Assembly: GCA_002404465.1 (NCBI GenBank)
Contig: DHJT01000019.1
Location: 1 to 5,195, forward strand
Origin: Sutterella sp. UBA4713
Lineage (GTDB): Bacteria > Pseudomonadota > Gammaproteobacteria > Burkholderiales > Burkholderiaceae_F
Direction: 5' to 3'
Length of the DNA: 5,195 nucleotides
Of the stretch, positions 1-5,195 are shown in pieces (positions within the stretch are counted from its first letter, which is position 1; the number at the start of each line of letters is the position of its first letter). The notes under the pieces are model-generated. The model had not been told where the DNA came from and made no database searches. It saw only the letters and a list, made by a program, of their open reading frames with translations. The position numbers and the translations under genes were made by a program.

Positions 1-884
1 GTTTAGAACAGTCGGCTCAAGTGTTTAAAAAATATGTCGAGGAAAAATCCGGGGGCGAGATTGTCGTGAAAACATTTCCAGCTTCACAGCTCGGTGGTGA
101 GCGTGAAATGCTCGAGAGCATTCAGATGGGCACATTGGAATGCGGAACGATCACGAATGCACCGTTTTCAAACTTTTTGAAAGAAACTTTGGTTTTTGAT
201 ATTCCGTTTGTGTTCTCCAAGGCGGAACACGCACATCGCGTCTTGGATGGGGATTTCGGCCAGTATCTTTTGGATCTCGTTGAAAAACGTATGGGTGTTA
301 AAGCGCTTGTTTTCGGCGAGAATGGCTTGCGCCATTTCACCACAACGAAGGTTGCTGCTCATTTGCCTAAGGACTTGGCAGGACTGAAATTACGCGTCAT
401 GGAAAATCCTGTCCATATGGAAATGATTCGCGGCTTGGGAGCTATACCGACACCTATGGCATTTGCCGAGTTGTATACGGCGCTTGCACAGGGCGTTGTT
501 GACGGACAGGAAAATCCTGTCGCACTTAATCAATCTATGCGATTTTACGAAGTGCAGAAATACATGATTAAGACCGGACACTTGTATGCCCCGTACATTT
601 TTGTTTTATCGAATGATTTTTACAACTCTCTTTCGGAAAAGCATAAGCAAATTGTACTGGACGGCGCGAAATTGTGGCGAAAAACCGAGCGGGATCTCAA
701 TGCCAAGCAATGTGAATCGGGTGAGGAATTTATGAAGAGCAAGGGATTGACAATCGTCGAACTTACCCCGGAAGAACATGCTCAATTTCAAAAGGCTACC
801 AAAAGTGCCGAACAGATGGTGCGTAAGTCGGTTGGAGATGTCATTGTCGATCGCTTTATGAAGGCTGTAGAGGAAGCTAAATGA
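1..884 (+). CDS. dctP: TRAP transporter substrate-binding protein, DctP family (5'-truncated)
   Basis: This is the periplasmic solute-binding subunit of a tripartite ATP-independent transporter, which captures an organic acid and passes it to the DctQ/DctM membrane part. The reading frame is already open at the window edge (first full codon at 3), so the GTG at 21 is internal and the true start lies upstream. 293 residues are visible; members usually have about 330-340, so roughly 40 residues, including the signal peptide, are missing. Seen: the PASQLGGEREMLESIQMGTL segment typical of the family near the start, the GENGLRHFTT motif, then GLKLRVMENP and FAELYTALAQGVVDGQENP. By alignment with SiaP/DctP, the Arg codon at 393-395 (in KLRVMENP) is the conserved carboxylate-binding arginine, and the Arg in GLRHF is the second one, 21 residues earlier. 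The ligand cannot be named. It is the first gene of a dctPQM set on the same strand. Confidence 0.93.
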   Translation, partial: LEQSAQVFKKYVEEKSGGEIVVKTFPASQLGGEREMLESIQMGTLECGTITNAPFSNFLKETLVFDIPFVFSKAEHAHRVLDGDFGQYLLDLVEKRMGVKALVFGENGLRHFTTTKVAAHLPKDLAGLKLRVMENPVHMEMIRGLGAIPTPMAFAELYTALAQGVVDGQENPVALNQSMRFYEVQKYMIKTGHLYAPYIFVLSNDFYNSLSEKHKQIVLDGAKLWRKTERDLNAKQCESGEEFMKSKGLTIVELTPEEHAQFQKATKSAEQMVRKSVGDVIVDRFMKAVEEAK

Positions 885-986
885 GCGATTAAACAGCAAG
901 ATTGGACGTTGTGATTTCGTCTTTCTTTTTCACTCTGCGGGGTTGTTCTCTCTCCCGGAATGACTCCGCACATTTTCGAGATTTTC

Positions 987-1493
987 ATGATTCAAGGTCT
1001 TTTAGCTCTGAAAGAGCGGCTTGTTCGAATCGAAGTGTTGGCTTGTGGATTCTTGCTCATCGTTATGACTCTTGTCATTAGCTATGGAATGTTTGAACGC
1101 TTCGTCATTCGTCACGGTGTCGGTTGGACCGATGAACTTTCACGCTACGTAAGTATTTGGGCAATCTTTTTCGGAGCGAGTCTGGGTATTGTCCGCGGAG
1201 CACACGTCGGTGTCGAGGTGTTTGTGCGGTGTCTTCCCGAATCCTTACAACACTGGGCAGAGAAGATTTCACTTCTAATTTGCACGATTTTCACCGGGGT
1301 TTTGACCTGGCAGGCTGTGTTGTATTTCATCCGACTGGATAACTCCGGTCAGGTTACGCCTGCGATGCTCATACCGATGTCTTGGGCGTTTTTAGCTGTC
1401 CCTGTCGGTTGTGCCTTCATGTGTGTGCATTTTCTAATTGAACTTGTCACACACGGCGAAAAGCAAAAAGATACAGAGGTGATGCATGGGTGA
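987..1493 (+). CDS. dctQ: TRAP transporter small permease, DctQ family
   Basis: This is the small four-helix inner-membrane subunit of the TRAP transporter, which partners DctM. From the ATG at 987 it has 168 residues; an in-frame ATG at 960 would add nine (MTPHIFEIF). I prefer 987 because a GAG lies six bases upstream, whereas 960 has only GGA directly abutting it, and because MIQGLLALKERLVRIEVL gives the usual short N-terminus before the first helix. Numbered from 987, hydrophobic segments lie near residues 14-36, 55-75, 92-113 and 128-152. The family signature GWTDELSRYVSIWAIFFGAS sits between helices 1 and 2, followed by VRGAHVGVEVF. The QVTPAMLIPMSWAFLAVPVG stretch before and in helix 4 is also typical. 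It overlaps dctM by 8 bp, which suggests translational coupling. Confidence 0.9.
   Translation: MIQGLLALKERLVRIEVLACGFLLIVMTLVISYGMFERFVIRHGVGWTDELSRYVSIWAIFFGASLGIVRGAHVGVEVFVRCLPESLQHWAEKISLLICTIFTGVLTWQAVLYFIRLDNSGQVTPAMLIPMSWAFLAVPVGCAFMCVHFLIELVTHGEKQKDTEVMHG
1475..1481 (+). promoter_or_regulatory. Ribosome binding site of dctM inside dctQ
   Basis: AGAGGTG lies within the last codons of dctQ, with GAGG six bases ahead of the ATG at 1486. It fixes the dctM start inside the 3' end of dctQ and rules out a start after the dctQ stop. Confidence 0.6.
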
Positions 1494-2760
1494 GATTCTT
1501 TTGATCGCATTGGCAACATTCATTATTTTGAATGTCCCTATTGCGTTTAGTATCGGCGGCGCGGCACTTCTTGCTATCTATATGCAGGGGAAAATCCCAC
1601 TTTTTATTGTCGCGCAAAAACTTTTCACCGGGATGGATTCATTCCCTCTCTTGGCAATTCCGCTATTTATGATTGCCGGCATTTTGATGGAGCGGGGCGG
1701 TATTTCCGCACGGCTGATTATGTTGGCCAAAAACTGCGTCGGGAATATCTACGGGGGCCTTGGCATCGTAACGATTCTTGCGAGCATGTTCTTTTCTGCT
1801 ATTTCCGGATCTGCTCCTGCTACGGTTGTTGCAATTGGATCGATCATGATTCCGGCGATGATCAAAGATGGTTATGACAAACGATTTGCTGTCGGTCTGA
1901 TGGCAGCGGCCGGAACAACAGGGTTTGTGATTCCGCCGTCGATTCCCTTGGTGACGTATGGCATTACGATGAATGCCTCAATCGGAAAGCTTTTTGCTGG
2001 CGGCATTGTTCCTGGAATTCTCATGGGTTGCGCCATGATGCTTGTCTGTTATGTCGTGAGCCGTCGACATGGATACAAATCTAAAAATTTCGTCAAGTTG
2101 GAACCGGGAAAGGCTTTAAAAGAAGCAAGTTGGGGAATCATGATGCCTGTGATTATCCTCGGAGGTATTTACGGTGGCATCTTTACCCCGACCGAGGCGG
2201 CGGCTGTGGCGACGGTCTATAGCTTTATTGTCGGAAAATTCATCTATAAGGAACTTACTTGGAAGGAATCCTTCAAGAGTTTTGCGGACGCAGCGGTGCC
2301 GTCGGCTATGGTCATGATGATTATCGGGTGCGCGGCGTCAATGAGTTGGATTATGACAACTCAACAAATTCCGGTTGCCGTGACGAACTACTTAACGAGT
2401 TTTACAACATCGCCTTACATGATGCTTCTTATCCTGAATCTTATTTTGTTGATTACGGGATGTCTTATGGAGGTGAATGCTGCCGTGATTCTTTTAGGAC
2501 CGATTATGTTGCCGATTCTCATGACTTTCGGAATTGATCCGGTTCACTTCGGCGTTGTCATGATTGTGAACTTAGCAATCGGGCTTCTCACACCGCCTTT
2601 AGGAATCAATCTTTTTGTGGCAAACGGGTTGCGTAAGGATGTTGCTTTCAAGGATGTCGTCCGCTACTCATTGCCGTTCCTATGCATGTTGGGAGTTGTT
2701 CTTATCGCAATAACGTTTATGAGCCAACTTGTGCTCTTTACGGCGAACCTCCTCGGATAA
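1486..2760 (+). CDS. dctM: TRAP transporter large permease, DctM family
   Basis: This is the large multi-helix membrane subunit, which moves the substrate using an ion gradient (commonly Na+ in characterised TRAP systems). At 424 residues it is full length for the family. It is hydrophobic throughout and has the two-fold pseudo-repeat of the ion-transporter superfamily. The first half carries SGSAPATVVAIGSIMIP (107-123) followed by FVIPPSIPLVTYG (147-159). The second half carries GGIYGGIFTPTEAAAVA (226-242) and LLTPPLGINLF (367-377), so each half has its Pro-Pro hairpin region. The start at 1486 is supported by AGAGGTG upstream and by MGEILLIALATFIILNVPIA, a normal DctM N-terminus. It overlaps dctQ and is followed after 24 bp by the nitrilase gene, so the nitrilase probably sits in the transporter operon. 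Confidence 0.96.
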   Translation: MGEILLIALATFIILNVPIAFSIGGAALLAIYMQGKIPLFIVAQKLFTGMDSFPLLAIPLFMIAGILMERGGISARLIMLAKNCVGNIYGGLGIVTILASMFFSAISGSAPATVVAIGSIMIPAMIKDGYDKRFAVGLMAAAGTTGFVIPPSIPLVTYGITMNASIGKLFAGGIVPGILMGCAMMLVCYVVSRRHGYKSKNFVKLEPGKALKEASWGIMMPVIILGGIYGGIFTPTEAAAVATVYSFIVGKFIYKELTWKESFKSFADAAVPSAMVMMIIGCAASMSWIMTTQQIPVAVTNYLTSFTTSPYMMLLILNLILLITGCLMEVNAAVILLGPIMLPILMTFGIDPVHFGVVMIVNLAIGLLTPPLGINLFVANGLRKDVAFKDVVRYSLPFLCMLGVVLIAITFMSQLVLFTANLLG

Positions 2761-2773
2761 CAAATTTTTATAC

Positions 2774-2778
2774 GGAGA
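2774..2778 (+). promoter_or_regulatory. Ribosome binding site of the nitrilase gene
   Basis: GGAGA lies six bases before the ATG at 2785, in the 24 bp gap after the dctM stop. The gap is too short to hold a terminator and promoter comfortably, so the nitrilase is most likely co-transcribed with dctM. Confidence 0.6.
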
Positions 2779-2784
2779 CAAAGA

Positions 2785-3723
2785 ATGTCTGAAACAGTAC
2801 GCGTGGCAGTCATGCAGGTTGCCCCGGTGATCTTCAACAAAGATGCGACAATTAAGAAAATGGAAAAACTGGTTCCGGAGGCAGCCAAAGCCGGAGCCAA
2901 GTTGGTCCTTTTCCCGGAAGCATTTATTCCATGCTATCCGCGAGGAATGAGTTTTGGATCCAATGTCGGCAAAAGAACGGATAAGGGGAGAAAGGATTTT
3001 CGACTGTATTACGAAAATTCCGTAGCTGTTCCCGGACCGGACTGCGATAAGCTCGCGGCTATTGCTGCCCAAAATGAGATTTATCTTGTTACAGGGCTTA
3101 TTGAAAAAGACGGAGGCACAGTTTATTGCACGGTTGTATTTTTTGGGCCGGACGGAAGTTATCTTGGAAAACACCGAAAGTTGATGCCCACCGGGTCTGA
3201 ACGTCTTATTTGGGGGCGGGGAGACGGCAGTACTTTGACGACAGTGGACACGCCGTTTGGACGACTTGGGGCAGTTATTTGTTGGGAGAATTACATGCCT
3301 TTACTCCGTGCAACAATGTACGGAAAAGGGGTCGACATTTATTTGGCTCCGACCGCCGATAGCCGCGATTCGTGGCAATCAACACTGCAGCATATTGCGA
3401 TTGAGGGACGCTGTTTTGTTATTGGGTGCAATCAGTATGTCACGAAAGATATGTATCCGAAGGAGGTCTTAGATTCCGGGGAGCTTGACTCTGAGGCGGA
3501 AGTGATGTGCAGAGGCGGAAGTGCCGTGTTAGACCCCCTCGGAAAATATGTTTGCGAACCTTTGTATGGAAAAGAAGGCATGCTCATTGCTGATTTAGAC
3601 ATGGGCATTCGTGCTGAAGGACAGTATGACTTTGATGTATCAGGTCACTATGGACGGCAGGATGTTTTTAATCTTGTAGTCGACGAACGAGCAAAGACGG
3701 GATTTACTTTTATCAAGAATTAA
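2785..3723 (+). CDS. Nitrilase (branch 1, C-N hydrolase family)
   Basis: This is a cytoplasmic hydrolase of 312 residues expected to convert a nitrile (R-CN) to the carboxylic acid and ammonia through a cysteine thioester. The catalytic set is complete: Glu45 in LFPEAFIPCYPRG, Lys132 in GKHRKLMPTGSERLIWG, and Cys166 in ICWENYMPLLRATMYG. The CWENYMPL context, APTADSRDSWQSTLQHIAIE after it, GRCFVIGCNQYV, RGGSAVLDPLG and the C-terminal GHYGRQDVF are typical of true nitrilases (aliphatic, arylaceto- and plant-type) rather than of amidases or carbamoylases of the same superfamily. The C-terminal motif has Gln292 where proline is common. The protein ends about 17 residues after that motif, so it lacks the long C-terminal tail seen in many filament-forming nitrilases (commonly 330-370 residues). 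The substrate cannot be read from sequence; the adjacent TRAP transporter suggests an acidic or acid-yielding compound. The start is supported by GGAGA and by the family-typical MSETVRVAVMQVAPV. Confidence 0.93.
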   Translation: MSETVRVAVMQVAPVIFNKDATIKKMEKLVPEAAKAGAKLVLFPEAFIPCYPRGMSFGSNVGKRTDKGRKDFRLYYENSVAVPGPDCDKLAAIAAQNEIYLVTGLIEKDGGTVYCTVVFFGPDGSYLGKHRKLMPTGSERLIWGRGDGSTLTTVDTPFGRLGAVICWENYMPLLRATMYGKGVDIYLAPTADSRDSWQSTLQHIAIEGRCFVIGCNQYVTKDMYPKEVLDSGELDSEAEVMCRGGSAVLDPLGKYVCEPLYGKEGMLIADLDMGIRAEGQYDFDVSGHYGRQDVFNLVVDERAKTGFTFIKN

Positions 3724-3752
3724 CCTCTTCCCCCTCCTTATGTAAAAGGACT

Positions 3753-3780
3753 CCCCTTTGCGCATTAATGCGCAAAGGGG
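3753..3780 (+). repeat. Perfect 28-bp palindrome between nitrilase and alcohol dehydrogenase genes
   Basis: The left arm CCCCTTTGCGCATT is followed directly by its exact reverse complement, with no spacer. In RNA it would form a 12-bp G+C-rich stem with a TTAA loop. No T-run follows at once: the next bases are ATGCATTCTGAG, and TTTT comes only at 3793-3796, so it is not a canonical intrinsic terminator. It could be an mRNA-stabilising or processing hairpin at the 3' end of the nitrilase message, an imperfect terminator, or a dimeric operator. It ends 19 bases before the start of the dehydrogenase gene. Confidence 0.85.
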
Positions 3781-3799
3781 ATGCATTCTGAGTTTTGTC

Positions 3800-4972
3800 A
3801 TGAACACATTTTCGTACTTTAACCCGGTTAAGCTTGTTTTCGGTCCGGGGGTGCTCAGCCGAGTCGGGCGAGAACTTCGTTTCTTGGTTGATGTCGGAGC
3901 CTCTGTGCTCGTCGTTTATGGCGGTGGTTCCGTTAAGCGGAACGGAGTATTGCATCGAGTACTCTCTGAGTGTCGTAATGCCGGATTGCGCTACGTTGAA
4001 CGTGGAGGTGTCCGTCCGAATCCGACAGTGGAATTTGTACGAGAAACAATCGATATCATTCGGCGAGAAAAAATCGATGTGGTTTTGGCTGTCGGGGGAG
4101 GAAGCGTCATTGACACGGCCAAGGCAAGTGTCCTTGGGGAGGCATATGAGGGAGATGTATGGGACTATTTCTGTGGAAGGGCTGATAAACCTGCACGCCT
4201 TCCGATTGTCACTGTGTTAACAATTCCGGCAGCAGGATCAGAACAGTCAGCACGTTGTGTGATTTCTAATGGAGAAATTAAAAATGGGGCTGGGAGCGAA
4301 TTAATGAATATCCGACCCCGAGTGTCGATAGTTGATCCGCATACCTTTGTGTCATTGTCACACCGACAGATGGCCGCAGGTGTCTCGGACATGATGAGTC
4401 ATATATTTGAACGGTACTTTACAAATACGAGAGGAGTTGAATTCACAACAGAAGAATGCGAAGGCGCTCTTCGCGTCACGATGCAAAGCGCACAGCGTAT
4501 CACAACAAATTGGAACGATTTGGAAGCCTGGGAACAGGTTGGGCTTGTTGGTAGCTTCGCACACTGCGGATTTTTCGGAATGGGACATGAAGAAGACTGG
4601 GCCTGTCATGCGATGGAGCACGCCCTTTCGGGATGGAATCCTTCAATTGTCCATGGAGAGGGGCTTGCAGTGATAACGCCGGCGTGGATGCAACACGTTT
4701 GGAAAAACAATCCTGAGCGATTTATGCGATTTTCACGACATGTCATGGGAGTGAGCTGTGTCGGATCTCAAACTGAAGTGATAACTCTCGCTATTGAAAA
4801 ATTGAAAAATTTTTATGCTTCTCTAGGGCTTCCGACTTGCCTTGCGGAGCTCGTTGGTGAAGAAATTCCTTATGAGAAAATTTCCGAACTTGCGACGCAA
4901 TTTGGTGGTAGTATCGGGCATTTCTGCGTTTTGCAAAAAGAGGATGTTTGCAAGATTCTGAAATCAGCATAG
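3800..4972 (+). CDS. Iron-containing alcohol dehydrogenase (YqhD/BdhA-like)
   Basis: This is a group III metal-dependent alcohol dehydrogenase of 390 residues, matching the usual 385-390, and likely reduces an aldehyde to the alcohol in the cytoplasm. The ATG at 3800 is chosen because MNTFSYFNPVKLVFGPG is the family N-terminus; a TTG at 3758 would lie inside the palindrome. The ribosome binding site is weak (GAG, seven bases upstream). The N-terminal nucleotide-binding domain shows YGGGSVKRNGVL (40-51) and LAVGGGSVIDTAK (96-108). The first resembles the YqhD loop near the cofactor 2'-phosphate, suggesting NADP(H). Expected metal ligands in the helical domain are Asp197 and His201 (VSDMMSHIFERYF), His270 (WACHAMEH) and His285 (PSIVHGEGLA). 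The His270-His285 interval is 15 residues, against 14 in YqhD as I recall it. The gene follows the nitrilase after 76 bp, so it may be partly uncoupled from the transporter operon. The physiological aldehyde is unknown. Confidence 0.94.
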   Translation: MNTFSYFNPVKLVFGPGVLSRVGRELRFLVDVGASVLVVYGGGSVKRNGVLHRVLSECRNAGLRYVERGGVRPNPTVEFVRETIDIIRREKIDVVLAVGGGSVIDTAKASVLGEAYEGDVWDYFCGRADKPARLPIVTVLTIPAAGSEQSARCVISNGEIKNGAGSELMNIRPRVSIVDPHTFVSLSHRQMAAGVSDMMSHIFERYFTNTRGVEFTTEECEGALRVTMQSAQRITTNWNDLEAWEQVGLVGSFAHCGFFGMGHEEDWACHAMEHALSGWNPSIVHGEGLAVITPAWMQHVWKNNPERFMRFSRHVMGVSCVGSQTEVITLAIEKLKNFYASLGLPTCLAELVGEEIPYEKISELATQFGGSIGHFCVLQKEDVCKILKSA

Positions 4973-5097
4973 GAACCTCCTAAAGGGCGTACAACACTTA
5001 CGTAGGTTTCATGCCGCATACAGTGAAAAATGTGTCAGAAAGCTACGTTACGGAGCTGGACGTCAGATTTGGCCCGCGCGTGGTAAATGTTTTTCAC

Positions 5098-5140
5098 AGC
5101 AATCTGACTTATAGATTCATACAGATAGCTTTGCTTTTTT
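5098..5140 (+). terminator. Weak intrinsic terminator or attenuator candidate
   Basis: AGCA (5098-5101) can pair with TGCT (5132-5135) and ATCTG (5102-5106) with CAGAT (5122-5126), leaving a five-base bulge (5127-5131) on the 3' side. Six T residues follow at 5135-5140. The stem is short, bulged and A+T-rich. It could end transcripts from the dehydrogenase gene or act as an attenuator for the gene at 5158. Confidence 0.25.
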
Positions 5141-5146
5141 AACTTG

Positions 5147-5154
5147 AAGGAGGG
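5147..5154 (+). promoter_or_regulatory. Strong ribosome binding site for the gene at 5158
   Basis: AAGGAGGG is a near-perfect Shine-Dalgarno sequence with GGAGG four bases before the ATG at 5158. It is the strongest site in the window and is the main reason for calling a gene start there. Confidence 0.75.
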
Positions 5155-5157
5155 TGT

Positions 5158-5195
5158 ATGTCTGACGCAATGTCAGGCAAGCAAGCGCTTATGCG
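5158..5195 (+). CDS. Start of a further gene (3'-truncated), possibly a thiamine-diphosphate enzyme
   Basis: Only 12 complete codons are present (MSDAMSGKQALM) before the window ends. The start is credible because of the AAGGAGGG site. The pattern S/T-G-K/R-Q/E-A-L after a short lead is common at the N-terminus of thiamine-diphosphate enzymes such as acetolactate synthase, benzoylformate decarboxylase and indolepyruvate-type decarboxylases, where it begins the first helix of the pyrimidine domain. Twelve residues cannot establish this. A 2-oxo acid decarboxylase would fit next to an aldehyde-reducing dehydrogenase, but that is inference. An inverted repeat (5159-5166 with 5172-5179) overlaps the start codon. 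Confidence 0.6.
   Translation, partial: MSDAMSGKQALM

Larger units (their letters stand above)
4973..5157 (+). promoter_or_regulatory. 185-bp intergenic region, candidate structured RNA leader
   Basis: This non-coding gap lies between the dehydrogenase stop and the start at 5158. It contains several inverted repeats that compete with each other. One is GTGAAAAATGT (5023-5033) with ATGTTTTTCAC (5087-5097), 11 pairs if two G-U pairs are allowed. A second is GTCAGATT (5062-5069) with AATCTGAC (5101-5108), exact over 8 bp. A third is a terminator-like hairpin at 5098-5140. CCTCCT at 4976-4981 could pair with the Shine-Dalgarno AGGAGG at 5148-5153. I see no match to TPP, T-box or other riboswitch consensus motifs I know, and no convincing -35/-10 pair. 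The role is inferred from structure only and could be coincidental. Confidence 0.35.

Noticed and set aside
885..986. Possible terminator or promoter between dctP and dctQ
   Set aside because: No stem with a T-run and no convincing -35/-10 pair is visible. The gap is simply somewhat longer than usual within a dctPQM set.
2259..2537. 92-codon plus-strand frame inside dctM
   Set aside because: dctM in its own frame is complete and family-like through this stretch, so this is an out-of-frame shadow.
2680..3174. 164-codon minus-strand open frame across dctM and the nitrilase
   Set aside because: It is antisense to two strongly supported genes and shows no recognisable motif; it is a frame shadow.
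3758..3799. Upstream TTG start for the dehydrogenase (14 extra residues)
   Set aside because: It lies within the perfect palindrome, has no ribosome binding site, and the extra residues are foreign to the family N-terminus, which begins at the ATG at 3800.
3713..3955. Minus-strand open frame opposite the palindrome, with AAGGAGGGGG on that strand at 3730-3739
   Set aside because: The Shine-Dalgarno-like bases come from the pyrimidine tract and have no properly spaced start codon after them. The frame itself runs antisense to the well-supported dehydrogenase gene and its product resembles nothing.
4931..4959. Promoter-like TTGCAA with GATTCT 17 bases downstream at the end of the dehydrogenase gene
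   Set aside because: The -10 matches the consensus at only three of six positions, so it is too weak to report.
5071..5087. T-box-like GCGTGGTAA segment in the leader
   Set aside because: The conserved T-box bulge sequence and specifier architecture are absent, and the match is too short.

Overview
The window is a single-strand (+) catabolic or transport cluster from a bacterium of intermediate G+C. It holds a tripartite TRAP transporter (dctP, truncated by the left edge, then dctQ and dctM), a branch-1 nitrilase, an iron-dependent alcohol dehydrogenase of the YqhD/BdhA type, and the first 12 codons of another gene cut by the right edge. The sequence alone does not identify the organism. TRAP transport, a group III Fe-dependent alcohol dehydrogenase and strong GGAGG-type ribosome binding sites would fit an anaerobe or facultative anaerobe (Synergistota, Negativicutes or Desulfovibrio-like lineages come to mind), but this is a guess.

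Layout: the end of dctP (1-884); a 75-102 bp gap; dctQ (987 or 960 to 1493); dctM (1486-2760), overlapping dctQ by 8 bp; a 24 bp gap; the nitrilase (2785-3723); a 76 bp gap with a perfect 28-bp palindrome; the Fe-dependent alcohol dehydrogenase (3800-4972); a 185 bp region that looks like an RNA leader; and a new start codon at 5158 behind a strong Shine-Dalgarno. No gene is seen on the minus strand, and no regulator, tRNA, insertion sequence or CRISPR array is seen.

How the parts may work together: TRAP binding proteins usually grip a carboxylate through a conserved arginine, which is present here. The nitrilase follows dctM so closely that it is probably co-transcribed with the transporter. 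Its product would be a carboxylate plus ammonia, so the imported compound may be a cyano-carboxylate, or the transporter may handle the acid product. The alcohol dehydrogenase would reduce an aldehyde with NAD(P)H. The few residues of the last gene resemble the N-terminus of thiamine-diphosphate enzymes, which would supply an aldehyde from a 2-oxo acid, but 12 codons are too few to rely on.

The least explained parts are the two gaps around the dehydrogenase gene: the perfect palindrome before it, and the 185 bp leader after it, which contains competing inverted repeats, a weak terminator-like hairpin with six T residues, and a possible anti-Shine-Dalgarno element.
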